From Bifidobacterium breve (GTDB taxonomy: Bacteria > Acidobacteriota > Vicinamibacteria > Vicinamibacterales > CAVVIG01), in contig CALQBJ020000009.1 in NCBI GenBank assembly GCA_943328785.2, positions 1-36,548 of the forward strand: DNA of 36,548 nucleotides. The letters run 5' to 3'. Positions 8,446 to 18,017 of this stretch are shown piece after piece. Each line of letters opens with the position of its first letter. Positions within the stretch are counted from its first letter, which is position 1. The notes beneath the pieces were generated by a model that had not been told where the DNA came from, did not search any database, and worked only from the letters and a program-made list of their open reading frames with translations. The position numbers and the translations under genes were made by a program.

Positions 8446-8471
8446 GGGTCCGGCTAAAGCCGGACACTACG
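8446..8471 (+). repeat. REP-like palindrome GTCCGGCT-AA-AGCCGGAC
   Basis: GGGTCCGGCTAAAGCCGG continues into ACACTACG and contains a perfect 8-bp stem with a 2-nt loop. Near-identical copies lie at 21263-21288, 21305-21330 (inverted), 36228-36250 and 36288-36314. The 8350-8614 gap holds only this, the preceding hairpin and the ribosome binding site of the next gene. Confidence 0.8.
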
Positions 8472-8614
8472 CGCCCCACCCGCCCTCCAGGCCTACCTGC
8501 CCACTTCTCACTCTTCTGACCCCGCCTGTTGCGTGCGGGTGTATTCTCCACGCCTGCTATTGATCAGGGAGCCAGCCGGAAACATGTAGCGACGTCGGAA
8601 TCAGGAGAGTGAGC

Positions 8615-11485
8615 ATGAACGCCAGAGTCCTCGCGGGTGCGTGTACGGCGATGCTGTTGTGGGCCTGTTCGGTGATGCCGGCCAGCGCGCAAGGTGTCGG
8701 CGCTATCGGCGGCACGATTGCGGACGCGTCGGGGGCAGTGCTCCCTGGTGTGACTCTGACCCTGTCCAGTCCGGCCGGCACCATTGGCGCCAACCAGACA
8801 GCCACGACCGACGAGCGTGGCACCTTCCAGTTTGTTCGTCTCGTGCCAGGGACGTACCGCGTGCGCGCCGAAATCCAGGGCTTCCGTCCCGTCACGCAGG
8901 AACGCATCGCGGTCACCGCCGACGCAACCGCGCGCGTGGACCTGAAACTCGAGATCGGCGGCCTCGAGGAAGGCATCACGGTCAGCGGTGAAGCGCCGCT
9001 GCTCGATACCACCTCCGCGATGCGCCAGACGGTGCTCACGCGCGAGGTCCTCGACACCTTGCCAAACCGCGTCGACGTCTGGGCGGCCGCGCGCGTCATT
9101 CCGAGCGTCGTGCTCGGCAAGGTGGACGTCGGCGGCTCCGAGTCGTTTCTGCAGTCTACGGCCACGGTGCACGGCACCAGCAGCGAGAACGCCTACCTCA
9201 TCGAAGGCATGGACGTCTCAAACCTCGACGGCAACGGCTCGCAGGCCATCATGTACCTGGACCCGTACGTGTTCGAGGAGACGAACTACCAGATGGGGAG
9301 CGCCGGCACCGCCGTGTCGTCCAAGGGCGGACTGATCTTCAACATGATCACGCGCACGGGGACCAACCGCTTCCACGGCGGCATGATGTTCAACGGCGCC
9401 AACCGGTCGATGGGTTCTGCGAACTACTCGCCTGCGCTGCGCACCCAACTGCTCGCGGCGGTGCCGGCGGCGGCACTTGCCGCGAACCCGAATCTGGTGC
9501 CCGGTGCCGACATCCTGCACATCTACGATGCCGGCGCGTGGCTGTCCGGACCGGTCATACGCGACAAGCTGTGGTTCTCGGCGGCGTGGCATCGCCAGGG
9601 ACTCGACCAGTACCTCCTCGGCAACTACGACCCGAACGGCAGCCAGGTGCTCGACGACAACCTGATGTGGACGACGTCAGCCAAAGCGTCGTGGCAGGCG
9701 ACGAAGAACATTCAGCTTTCGTACTTCAACAACCTGCAATACAAGCTCATTGGCCACCGGAACGGTGGCGGCACGTTTGCCGAGAGCCGCGCGCGCAACC
9801 TGAATGACAAGTACCCCGACATTCACCAGGTCAAGTACACCCAGACCATCGGCAACCGCATCGTCGTCGATGCATCCGTGAACCGCTTCCGGGCGGACGA
9901 CAAGTTCGGCCAGGAGCCGGAGGTGAAGGCCGGCGACATTTCGCGCTTCGACGCGGTGACCAACACCTACACCGTGGCGCTGCCGACCTACCGCGACCTG
10001 GCGACCTTCCGCGATCAGGCGATCAGTAGCGTGAGCTTCTTTACCGGTCGTCATGATGTCCGCTTCGGCTACCAGTTCATGACCGCGGTGCAGAAGTCGT
10101 CCACCTGGTCGACCTCCGGCATGCGCGCCGTGTACCGCAATGGGCGACCCGATTCCGTGAACACCTACAACGTGCCGATTACCTCGACCTCCACCAGGAT
10201 TCCTGTCGCCTACGAGCCGTCGTATCGCGATCAGGGGCTCTACATCCAGGACAAGTGGACGCCCGCCAGGAAGCTGACCGTGAACCTGGGGCTTCGCTGG
10301 GAGAGCAACTACGGGTGGCAGCCGGCCGCCTGCCAGGCAGAGACGGTGTTCGTGCGGCAGCAGTGCTTCGGCGAGATCACCGGGGCACCGGACTTCAAGG
10401 CGTTTGCGCCGCGCGTGTCGGTGGTCTACGACGTCTTCGGTGATGGACGTACGGCGTTGAAGTTCGCGGCCAGCCGCTACAACCAGCCGGTCACGCTGCA
10501 GAACGTGCTGCGGCTCAACCCGCTCGGCGCGACGAGCGACACGCGCGTGTGGACCGTGTGCGCGGCCGGGCAGACGTCAGGCTGCGATTTCAATGGCGAC
10601 CTCGTCCCGCAGATCAACGAGCTGGGCGTCTCGAGCGGCTTCGCCTTCGGCGTGAACAACCGGTACACCGACGACCTGCAGTGGCCGGTGTCGAACGAGT
10701 ACAGCCTCGAGTTGCAGCGGCAGATCCCGGGCAACATGGTCGTGTCCGTCGGTTACACACATCGGCAGACGCGCCGCAACATCGGTTCGAAGAACATGGC
10801 CGTCCCGACAGACAGCTACATTCCGGTGCAGGTGACCGAGGCGAACTCCGGACGAGCCGTGACGGTCTACAACCAGGCGCCGGCGCTGCGGGGGCGCAAC
10901 GACATCCTGTGGGGCAACTACGGAGAGCTCGACTCGGACTTCAACGGCGCGGACATCAGTGTGAACAAGCGCATGAGCCAGCACTGGTCGGTGACCGGCG
11001 GCGCGAGCTTCGGCAGGACCGAGGGTGACATCGCCGGCGTGGCCAGCGACCTCAACAACCCCAACTTCGCGTTCCGTCGCGGGCTGGTCGGCAACGACGT
11101 CCCGTGGTCCTACCGCGCATCTGGCGTCTATGACTTCCCCTACCAGCTGTCGCTGAGCGTCACGGCGCAGTACTATCAGGGCTTCCCGGAACTGACGACG
11201 GTATCGGTGGGCAACAACACCGTGGCGCTGACGCAGGGCGCGACAACGTTGACGGTGGAGCCGCGAGGCACGACGCGCTTGCCGGCTGTCACCTCGGTCG
11301 ACATGAGCGTCCGGAAGTTCTGGCGGATCGGCACCCTCAAGCTCGAGCCGCGCGTCGACCTCTACAACCTCACCAACGCGGCTTCGATCCTCGGCCGTGT
11401 GACGCAGCTCGGACCGACCTACGGCCGCGTCAGCAGCATCCAGCGCGGACGACTGATCAAGGCGGGGTTCAGCATCGAGTTCTGA
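8615..11485 (+). CDS. TonB-dependent receptor, Oar-like with carboxypeptidase-regulatory domain
   Basis: A 956-residue outer-membrane receptor. It has a signal peptide (MNARVLAGACTAMLLWACSVMPASAQ), then a carboxypeptidase-regulatory-like beta-sandwich (about 30-115: GTIADASGAVLPGVTLTLSS, GTFQFVRLVPGTYRVRAEIQ). A plug domain follows (about 125-240: ENAYLIEGMDVSNLDG), then a long beta-barrel ending in LIKAGFSIEF with the C-terminal Phe expected of barrel proteins. Family members carry large substrates across the outer membrane with TonB energy; the substrate is not visible here. AGGAG lies 7 nt before the ATG at 8615, so I prefer this over the tracked GTG at 8609. The downstream transporter gene may handle the imported compound, but a hairpin lies between them. 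Confidence 0.9.
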   Translation: MNARVLAGACTAMLLWACSVMPASAQGVGAIGGTIADASGAVLPGVTLTLSSPAGTIGANQTATTDERGTFQFVRLVPGTYRVRAEIQGFRPVTQERIAVTADATARVDLKLEIGGLEEGITVSGEAPLLDTTSAMRQTVLTREVLDTLPNRVDVWAAARVIPSVVLGKVDVGGSESFLQSTATVHGTSSENAYLIEGMDVSNLDGNGSQAIMYLDPYVFEETNYQMGSAGTAVSSKGGLIFNMITRTGTNRFHGGMMFNGANRSMGSANYSPALRTQLLAAVPAAALAANPNLVPGADILHIYDAGAWLSGPVIRDKLWFSAAWHRQGLDQYLLGNYDPNGSQVLDDNLMWTTSAKASWQATKNIQLSYFNNLQYKLIGHRNGGGTFAESRARNLNDKYPDIHQVKYTQTIGNRIVVDASVNRFRADDKFGQEPEVKAGDISRFDAVTNTYTVALPTYRDLATFRDQAISSVSFFTGRHDVRFGYQFMTAVQKSSTWSTSGMRAVYRNGRPDSVNTYNVPITSTSTRIPVAYEPSYRDQGLYIQDKWTPARKLTVNLGLRWESNYGWQPAACQAETVFVRQQCFGEITGAPDFKAFAPRVSVVYDVFGDGRTALKFAASRYNQPVTLQNVLRLNPLGATSDTRVWTVCAAGQTSGCDFNGDLVPQINELGVSSGFAFGVNNRYTDDLQWPVSNEYSLELQRQIPGNMVVSVGYTHRQTRRNIGSKNMAVPTDSYIPVQVTEANSGRAVTVYNQAPALRGRNDILWGNYGELDSDFNGADISVNKRMSQHWSVTGGASFGRTEGDIAGVASDLNNPNFAFRRGLVGNDVPWSYRASGVYDFPYQLSLSVTAQYYQGFPELTTVSVGNNTVALTQGATTLTVEPRGTTRLPAVTSVDMSVRKFWRIGTLKLEPRVDLYNLTNAASILGRVTQLGPTYGRVSSIQRGRLIKAGFSIEF

Positions 11486-11523
11486 CCCCGACCCGACCAT
11501 CCGGCCAGGGACCCACCTCACCA

Positions 11524-11590
11524 AGACCACGAAGGGTCACGACGCGTTTCAAGTGAAGCCTTCGTGTCCTTCGTGCCCTTCGTGAGGTCT
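11524..11590. repeat. CACGAAGG-type long imperfect hairpin, copy 2
   Basis: AGACC and ACGAAGGG on the left pair with CCCTTCGT and GGTCT on the right, with a 2-nt bulge. Inner CACGA and TCGTG add to the stem. It lies between the TonB receptor and the MFS gene and may terminate the former. Its arms share the CACGAAGG unit with the element at 8358-8422. Confidence 0.65.
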
Positions 11591-11608
11591 CCCTTCGCTG
11601 CCCTGAAG

Positions 11609-11614
11609 TATCCT
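11609..11614 (+). promoter_or_regulatory. Possible -10 element (TATCCT)
   Basis: TATCCT ends 8 nt before the ATG at 11623, and no Shine-Dalgarno sequence is seen. This is the same arrangement as at 5456-5461 and is compatible with a leaderless mRNA. Confidence 0.25.
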
Positions 11615-11622
11615 GAACGACC

Positions 11623-12915
11623 ATGACACCGCCCTTCGCCGTGCCCGTGCGTCCGCTCAACAGCCCGGCGCAGGTGCTCTTCGCCAGCCTGATCGGCACC
11701 ACCATCGAGTTCTTCGACTTCTACATCTACGCGACGGCGGCGGTGCTGGTCTTCCCGAAGCTGTTCTTCCCGTCGACCGACCCGGCCTCGGCCACGCTCG
11801 CGTCGCTCGCCACGTTCGCGGTGGCGTTCTTCGCGCGGCCGATCGGCTCGGCCTTCTTCGGTCACTTCGGCGACCGTGTCGGCCGCAAGGCCACGCTGGT
11901 GGCGGCGCTGCTGACGATGGGCGTGTCGACGGTGGGGATTGGTTTGCTGCCGACGTATGCGTCGATCGGGATTGCCGCGCCGATCCTGCTGGCGCTGTGC
12001 CGCTTCGGTCAGGGGTTGGGGCTTGGCGGCGAGTGGGGCGGGGCGGTGCTGCTGGCGATCGAGAATGCGCCGCCAGGGAAGCGCGCCTGGTACGGCATGT
12101 TCCCGCAGTTGGGTGCGCCGATCGGCTTCTTCTTTTCCGGCGGTATCTTCCTTTTGCTGTCGTCACTGTTCACCGACGAGCAGTTCTTCGCCTTCGGCTG
12201 GCGCCTGCCGTTTCTGGCCAGCGCCGCGCTCGTGATCGTCGGGCTCTATGTGCGGCTCACCATCACCGAGACGCCGGTGTTCCAGAAGGTGCAGGAGAGC
12301 GAACGGGTAAAGGTGCCGGTCGTCACCGTCTTCACGTCGCACCGGGGCGCGCTCATCGCCGGCACGCTCACCTCGCTCGCCACCTTCGTGCTGTTCTACC
12401 TGATGACCGTGTTCACGCTGTCGTGGGGCACGAGCGCGCTCGGCTACACGCGCAACCGCTTCCTCATCTTCCAGCTGTTCGGTATCCTCTGCTTCGGCAT
12501 CGCCATTCCCATCTCGGCAAAGATCGCGGAGCACGGACGCCGCCGCACGATGATCTGGGTGACCGTGGCGATCGGCCTCTTCGGGTTCGTCATGGGACCG
12601 CTGTTCCAGGCCGGGACCGTGGGCACGATTCTCACCCTCACCATTGGCCTCGCGTTGATGGGCATGACCTACGGCCCGCTCGGGACGGTGCTGTCCGAAC
12701 TCTTCCCGACCTCGGTGCGCTACACCGGCAGTTCGCTCACCTTCAACCTCGCCGGCATTTTCGGCGCGTCGCTGGCACCGTACATCGCCACCTGGCTGGC
12801 GACGCACTGGGGGCTGCCGTGGGTCGGCTACTACCTCACCGTGGCGGCGGCGCTGACGCTGGTGGGCCTGCTCGCCACGAAGGAAACGAAAGACACCGAC
12901 CTGCACGCCCTCTGA
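11623..12915 (+). CDS. MFS transporter, metabolite:proton symporter (MHS) type
   Basis: A 430-residue inner-membrane protein with about twelve hydrophobic segments. The N-terminus IGTTIEFFDFYIYATAAVLVF is typical of the MHS subfamily (ProP/ShiA/KgtP-like). The MFS loop signature between helices 2 and 3 is present as GHFGDRVGRKATLV, and RFGQGLGLGGEWGGAVL is the conserved helix-4 region of this subfamily. WRLPFLASAALVIVGLYVRL and ETPVFQ before the central loop also fit. Such transporters import organic acids, betaines or similar small solutes with protons; the substrate cannot be told from sequence alone. The length is normal and no frameshift is seen. Confidence 0.9.
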   Translation: MTPPFAVPVRPLNSPAQVLFASLIGTTIEFFDFYIYATAAVLVFPKLFFPSTDPASATLASLATFAVAFFARPIGSAFFGHFGDRVGRKATLVAALLTMGVSTVGIGLLPTYASIGIAAPILLALCRFGQGLGLGGEWGGAVLLAIENAPPGKRAWYGMFPQLGAPIGFFFSGGIFLLLSSLFTDEQFFAFGWRLPFLASAALVIVGLYVRLTITETPVFQKVQESERVKVPVVTVFTSHRGALIAGTLTSLATFVLFYLMTVFTLSWGTSALGYTRNRFLIFQLFGILCFGIAIPISAKIAEHGRRRTMIWVTVAIGLFGFVMGPLFQAGTVGTILTLTIGLALMGMTYGPLGTVLSELFPTSVRYTGSSLTFNLAGIFGASLAPYIATWLATHWGLPWVGYYLTVAAALTLVGLLATKETKDTDLHAL

Positions 12916-12967
12916 GGCGCGATCGCGCTTACGACTTCCTGTTGAAGGTAGTACTCTGCGGCCCGTG

Positions 12968-15271
12968 ATGTTGGTGCTTCCTGCCCCTCGGTGTTCGCGC
13001 TCCCGTGCTGCATGGCCGCTTGCGGCTGCGCTGCTCGCAGCCACCGTGCTCTGGCCGTCGACGGTTCGCGCCCAGGCGCCGCCCGCGTCCGGCCCGCCGG
13101 CGCCGGTCCTGCCGCAGACGCTGTCGCGCGACGATGAGGGGCGGGCAACAATTCGTGCCGTGCGGGTGACGGCAGCGATGCACGTCGACGGCAAGCTCGA
13201 CGAAGCGGTCTACGCCAGCGTGCAGCCGGCCTCGAACTTCATCCAGATGGAGCCGAACGGCGGCGAGACCGCGACCGAGAAGACCGAGGTCTGGATCTTC
13301 TACGACAAGGACAACGTCTACGTCAGCGTCAAGGCCTGGGAGAGTGCGCCCGAGCGGACCATCGCCAACGAGATGCGCCGCGACAGCGGCAACATCCGGC
13401 AGGGCGACTCGGTCGGCTTCGGGTTCGACACCTACCGCGACCGTCGTAGCTCGTTCCAGTTCGAGGCCAACTCGCTCGGCGCCCGCACCGACGGCCAGAG
13501 CACGAACGAGCGGCAGTACAGCGCCGACTGGAATCCGGTCTGGAACCTCGTGGCGGGGACGTTCGACGGCGGCTGGACGATCGAGGCGGCCATCCCGTTC
13601 AAGTCGATCCGCTATGCGCCTGGCACCGTGCAGGACTGGGGCTTCCAGGCGCGCCGCACGAACAAGTGGAAGAACGAGATCGCGTACCTCACCAAGGTGC
13701 CGCCGGCCTTCGGCATGGGCCGCGCCGACTTCTCGGCTTCGCTCTACGCGAGCGTGGTGGGGCTCGAAGCGCCGCCGCTGACGCGCAACATCGAGCTGAA
13801 GCCGTACGCCATCGGCAGCCTGACGACCGACAACGTCGCAGCGCCGGCACGGTCGAATGTGCTCGATGGTGACGTCGGCGTCGATGCGAAGTACGGCATC
13901 ACGCAGAACATCACCGCCGACCTCACCTACAACACCGACTTCGCGCAGGTGGAGGCCGACGAGCAGCAGGTGAACCTCACCCGCTTCAGCCTCTTCTTTC
14001 CGGAGAAGCGCGACTTCTTCCTCGAGAACCAGGGCATCTTCACGTTCGGTAACAACTCGGGCGGCACCGGTAACAGCGCCACCTCTGATGTGCCACTGCT
14101 GTTCTACAGCCGTCGAATCGGGCTCTCAGGTGGACGCGAAGTGCCGATCTGGGGCGGCGGCCGTGTCACCGGCCGCGTCGGCCGCTATCAGCTCGGCGTC
14201 GTGAACATGCAGACGAAGGAGGACGAGGCGCTGGCTGCGCCCTCCACCAACTTCTCGGTCGTGCGCGTGAAGCGCGACCTGCTGCGGCGCAGCAGCGTCG
14301 GCCTGCTGGCCACATCCCGATCGCGGTCACAAACCGGCACCGGTTCGAACCAGACCTACGGGGTGGACGGCACGTTCGCGTTCTTCACCAACCTGACCGT
14401 CGCCACCTACGTCGCGCAGACCCGCACCGAGGGAGTGTCGGACCAGACCTCGAGCTACCGCGCGCAGATGGAGTACGCGGGCGATCGCTATGGTCTGCAA
14501 CTCGAGCGCCTGGCCGTCGATCCGAACTTCAACCCCGAGGTCGGGTTCCTGCGCCGGACCGACATGCGGAAGAACTACGGGCAGGTGCGCTTCAGCCCCC
14601 GTCCGACGTCGATCGCGGCGGTGCGGAAGTTCTCGACCATCGGCCAGTTCACCTCCATCGAGGATGCCGCCGGGCGTCTCACGACGCGGCTGACCGACGC
14701 CGAGTTCGGCGTCGAGTTCCAGAACAGCGACCGCTTCCAGGTGGGACTCCTCGCGGACTACGAGCTGATTACCCGTGCTTTCTCGGTGGTGCCAGGCGCC
14801 CGCATTCCGGTGGGCGGCTACGACTTCACGGTCGGGCGCATCGGCTACAACCTGGGGCAGCAGCGTCGGTTCTCGGGCAACGTGCTGCTCGAGAGGGGCC
14901 AGTTCTACAACGGCACCCGCACGGGCCTCACCTTCAACCGCTCGCGCATCTTCTTCTCGCCGCGGCTGTCGATGGAGCCGACGGTCACCCTCAACTGGAT
15001 CGACCTGCCGGCCGGGTCGTTCTCGTCCCGGCTCATCGGGTCGCGGGTGACGTTCACGGCCACACCGCTGCTGTTCGCCAGTGCGCTGGTCCAGTACAAC
15101 TCCAGCACCCACATCGTCAGCACCAACGCGCGCCTGCGCTGGGAGTATCGCCCAGGCAGCGAAATCTTCGTCGTCTACAACGACGAGCGGAACAGCGACG
15201 GCCCCACGGGCGCCCCCGGCCTGCAGAACCGGGCGTTCATCGTGAAGGTGAACCGTTTCTTCCGCTTCTAA
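12968..15271 (+). CDS. DUF5916 outer-membrane protein with CBM9-like domain
   Basis: A 767-residue exported protein (signal peptide ending near PSTVRAQA). The N-terminal part (about 60-250) is a CBM9-like sandwich: IRAVRVTAAMHVDGKLDEAVY, VWIFYDKDNVYVSVKAWES, DGGWTIEAAIPFKSIRY. The rest matches the DUF5916 pattern: DLTYNTDFAQVEADEQQVNL, then RFSLFFPEKRDFFLENQGIF, and a long run of alternating beta strands ending in VNRFFRF with a terminal Phe, as in outer-membrane barrels. The family has no proven function; by architecture it may bind and pass a glycan or other extracellular substrate. GTG at 12965 is an equally possible start; no ribosome binding site distinguishes them. Confidence 0.85.
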   Translation: MLVLPAPRCSRSRAAWPLAAALLAATVLWPSTVRAQAPPASGPPAPVLPQTLSRDDEGRATIRAVRVTAAMHVDGKLDEAVYASVQPASNFIQMEPNGGETATEKTEVWIFYDKDNVYVSVKAWESAPERTIANEMRRDSGNIRQGDSVGFGFDTYRDRRSSFQFEANSLGARTDGQSTNERQYSADWNPVWNLVAGTFDGGWTIEAAIPFKSIRYAPGTVQDWGFQARRTNKWKNEIAYLTKVPPAFGMGRADFSASLYASVVGLEAPPLTRNIELKPYAIGSLTTDNVAAPARSNVLDGDVGVDAKYGITQNITADLTYNTDFAQVEADEQQVNLTRFSLFFPEKRDFFLENQGIFTFGNNSGGTGNSATSDVPLLFYSRRIGLSGGREVPIWGGGRVTGRVGRYQLGVVNMQTKEDEALAAPSTNFSVVRVKRDLLRRSSVGLLATSRSRSQTGTGSNQTYGVDGTFAFFTNLTVATYVAQTRTEGVSDQTSSYRAQMEYAGDRYGLQLERLAVDPNFNPEVGFLRRTDMRKNYGQVRFSPRPTSIAAVRKFSTIGQFTSIEDAAGRLTTRLTDAEFGVEFQNSDRFQVGLLADYELITRAFSVVPGARIPVGGYDFTVGRIGYNLGQQRRFSGNVLLERGQFYNGTRTGLTFNRSRIFFSPRLSMEPTVTLNWIDLPAGSFSSRLIGSRVTFTATPLLFASALVQYNSSTHIVSTNARLRWEYRPGSEIFVVYNDERNSDGPTGAPGLQNRAFIVKVNRFFRF

Positions 15272-15310
15272 TCGGTGGCGCGGCGGGTACGAAGCACTGC
15301 CTGTCGGGCG

Positions 15311-15316
15311 TAGAAT
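15311..15316 (+). promoter_or_regulatory. Possible -10 element (TAGAAT)
   Basis: TAGAAT lies 25 nt before the ATG at 15342, which would give a leader of about 19 nt carrying the GAGAGG ribosome binding site. The hexamer is identical to the one before the gene at 5471. No clear -35 hexamer is seen. Confidence 0.3.
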
Positions 15317-15341
15317 GCCAGTTCGACGTCCGAGAGGTGTC

Positions 15342-18017
15342 ATGAGGGCAGTTCGCATTTCGCTGTTGCTGCTGGTGGTGGTGATGCTGCGCCAGCCCGT
15401 CTGGGCCCAGCCCGTCACAGGATCCGTCGCCGGCAGTGTGTCCGCGTCCACCGGCATCGGGCTTCCTGGCGCGACGGTCACGGTGGTCAGCGCAGACGCC
15501 GGGATCCAGCGGTCGACCGTCACCGGCGCCGACGGCGAGTACCTTGTCGAGGGGCTTCCGCTTGGCGTTCCGTACGAACTGCGCGCGGAACTCGAAGGGT
15601 TCGCCACGGTCAGCCGCACCAGCGTCACGCTGACGCCGAACGGCCGCGACACCATCCGCTTCCTCCTCATTCCGGCGACCAGCGAGACGCTGTCGGTCAC
15701 GGCCCGGACGACGATTCGCGAACAGCAGCGATCGTCGATCCAGGAAACCATCCCGGATCGGCTGGTGCACAGTGTGCCGCTGATCGGCCGCGACTTCATC
15801 GCGCTGGCTTCGCTCACCCCAGGATTCACCGGCAACCCGGTTGCGCCAAGCCCGAACGGCCAGATCTACTGGGCGAACAACGTGCTGGTCGACGGTGCGA
15901 GCCACTTCTCCAAGTGGCGCAGCGCCGCGCGCACGTTCTACAGCGGCTACTCGCTCGAAGCCATCCAGGAAGTGCAGGTGCAGAACAGCCGCTTCACGCC
16001 GGAGTTCGGCGAGTCGATGGCGTCGGTGACGAGCGCGGTGACGAAGTCGGGCAGCAACGAGCGTCACGGGTCGGTGCTGTTCTTCGGACAGGCGGGAGTG
16101 CTGAACGACCAACCGGAGTTCGCGCCCGACAAGCTGGGCGGGACCACGGCCCGGTTCGGCGCGACGATGGGAGGTCCGGTGACGCGCGACCGGACGTTCT
16201 TCTTCGCCAACTACGAAGGCCGCCGCGCCCGCTCCAGCAACGTCGTGGTGTCGCCGGCGGCGCCGCAGACGACGGTGCCGAACAACGAGGACGAACACCT
16301 CGCGTTCTTCAAGATCGATCACCGACTCAGCTCGAACGATCTGGTGTCGGTTCGCTACAACGGGCAGCGCTTCGCGTGGCTGAACGAGAGCGGCGGGCTC
16401 TCGCTGCCTGGCACCGGGATGCAGTACCGCAACGACGTGCACACCGTGCTCGTCACGGCCACGCAGCTCGTCTCGACCCACATCCTGAACCAGGCGCGCT
16501 TCCAGTTGGCGCGCTACACCGACCGGCGCACCGACCTGCAGCCGTCGGTCTACGTGTCGCGGGCCGGCTACTCCACCGAGGGGTCCACGCTCGGGCCGTA
16601 CGGATTTGGCGCGACGCCGGAGGACACCTACGAGGGGGCCGACACGCTCACGCACACGGCCGGCCCGCATGCCGTGAAGATGGGCATCGGCTTCAAGTTC
16701 GTGCGGGCGCACAACGAGTCGCTGCCGTTCGGTCGCGGCGCGTACTACTTCGCCGGTCCCCCCTCGCTCTATCCGCAGCCCTACGCCTTTGTGCAAGGGC
16801 TGACGCAGACGCCAGGCGCGCCCGATGCGGACCCGCGCAGCATCTCGTCGTTCTTCTTCGTCCAGGATGAATGGCGCGCGTTACCGCGGCTGGCCATCAA
16901 CGTCGGGGCGCGCTACGACATCGAGCGCATCCGGAACGTCAGCGGCTACAACGCCGCGGCCGATCGCAACAACCTGCAGCCGCGCCTCAGTGCGCTGTGG
17001 ACGCCGTTCGGCGGGGCGTTCGGTGTGCGCGGCGGCGCGGGGCTCTACACCCAGCAGCACCTGCTCTATTACGCCAACCGGGCCGAGCTGGAAGGGCCGG
17101 GCGGCGCCGCCCTGATCACCCTCAATCAGGGGTCGCCGTTGATGCCGGTCTATCCGGCCGTACTCACCTCCGCCGTGCTCTCGCAGGTGCCGCGCGACGT
17201 CTACGTCATCGACCCGGGCTTCCGCAATCCGTACGCGGTGCAGGCGGCTGTCGGCGTCCAGCACCAGCTGCTCGGCTTCGACGTCGCCGCCGACTTCGTC
17301 TTGCTCGAGGGCCACGACCTCATGAGCCTCGTCGACGTGAACGCGCCGGCCTCGGCGGACAAGCCGGTCTTCCGCAGCCTGGCGCTCGCCGATGCGACGC
17401 GCCCCGCAGTTCCCGGTGCCGGCGGCTACCGCAAGATCCTCTCGCTCGGGAACGAAGGGCGCAGCTGGTACCGCGGCCTGCAGGTGAAGGTCGATCGGTC
17501 GGTTGGCGCGCTGATGCTCGTGTCGTCGTACACGCTGGCCCGCGCGCGCGACATGGCGAACAACCAGCTGCCAGAGGACAGCCACGACATCGCGGCGGAG
17601 AAGGCGCGCGCCGACAACGACGTCCGCCACAGCGTCACTGCCGGTCTCACCTGGCAGCTGCCGTCGCGCGGCGCCGGCTTCGGCGGCTGGACGCTATCGG
17701 CCGCCGGACAGTTCCGCAGCAACCGCCCCTACAACATCACCTGGGGCGACGACCGCAACGGGACGACGCAGAACGACGCGCGGCCGGGCGGCCGCAACAC
17801 CGGCAAGACCGACGGCTACCGCAACATCGACCTCGCGCTGGCGCGCCGCGTGCCGTTCGGCACCCGCACGCTGGAGCTCCGGGCCGAGGGCTTCAACGTC
17901 CTCAGCACCACGAACGACGATGAGTACGTGGGCGCCCTGTCGTCGCCCTTATTCGGCCAGCCGGTGAGCGCATTCCCGAAGCGCCGCCTGCAGTTTGCGG
18001 CCGTGGTCCGGTACTGA
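15342..18017 (+). CDS. TonB-dependent receptor, Oar-like, second copy
   Basis: An 891-residue outer-membrane receptor with signal peptide MRAVRISLLLLVVVMLRQPVWAQ. A carboxypeptidase-regulatory-like domain (GSVSASTGIGLPGATVTVVS, GEYLVEGLPLGVPYELRAEL) precedes the plug (LTPGFTGNPVAPSPNGQIYW, NNVLVDGASHFSKW), then a barrel ending in LQFAAVVRY. GAGAGG lies just before the ATG at 15342, nine codons inside the tracked ORF. Its stop overlaps the start of the metallophosphoesterase gene by one base (TGATG), so the two are probably translated together. With the phospholipase-D-like protein and OprO/P-type porin further on, the ligand could be a phosphorylated compound; this is inferred from neighbours only. 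Confidence 0.9.
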   Translation: MRAVRISLLLLVVVMLRQPVWAQPVTGSVAGSVSASTGIGLPGATVTVVSADAGIQRSTVTGADGEYLVEGLPLGVPYELRAELEGFATVSRTSVTLTPNGRDTIRFLLIPATSETLSVTARTTIREQQRSSIQETIPDRLVHSVPLIGRDFIALASLTPGFTGNPVAPSPNGQIYWANNVLVDGASHFSKWRSAARTFYSGYSLEAIQEVQVQNSRFTPEFGESMASVTSAVTKSGSNERHGSVLFFGQAGVLNDQPEFAPDKLGGTTARFGATMGGPVTRDRTFFFANYEGRRARSSNVVVSPAAPQTTVPNNEDEHLAFFKIDHRLSSNDLVSVRYNGQRFAWLNESGGLSLPGTGMQYRNDVHTVLVTATQLVSTHILNQARFQLARYTDRRTDLQPSVYVSRAGYSTEGSTLGPYGFGATPEDTYEGADTLTHTAGPHAVKMGIGFKFVRAHNESLPFGRGAYYFAGPPSLYPQPYAFVQGLTQTPGAPDADPRSISSFFFVQDEWRALPRLAINVGARYDIERIRNVSGYNAAADRNNLQPRLSALWTPFGGAFGVRGGAGLYTQQHLLYYANRAELEGPGGAALITLNQGSPLMPVYPAVLTSAVLSQVPRDVYVIDPGFRNPYAVQAAVGVQHQLLGFDVAADFVLLEGHDLMSLVDVNAPASADKPVFRSLALADATRPAVPGAGGYRKILSLGNEGRSWYRGLQVKVDRSVGALMLVSSYTLARARDMANNQLPEDSHDIAAEKARADNDVRHSVTAGLTWQLPSRGAGFGGWTLSAAGQFRSNRPYNITWGDDRNGTTQNDARPGGRNTGKTDGYRNIDLALARRVPFGTRTLELRAEGFNVLSTTNDDEYVGALSSPLFGQPVSAFPKRRLQFAAVVRY

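Noticed and set aside
14327-16796. Long minus-strand ORFs of 502 and 519 residues
   Set aside because: They cover the DUF5916 and TonB-receptor genes in antisense and show no recognisable motif.
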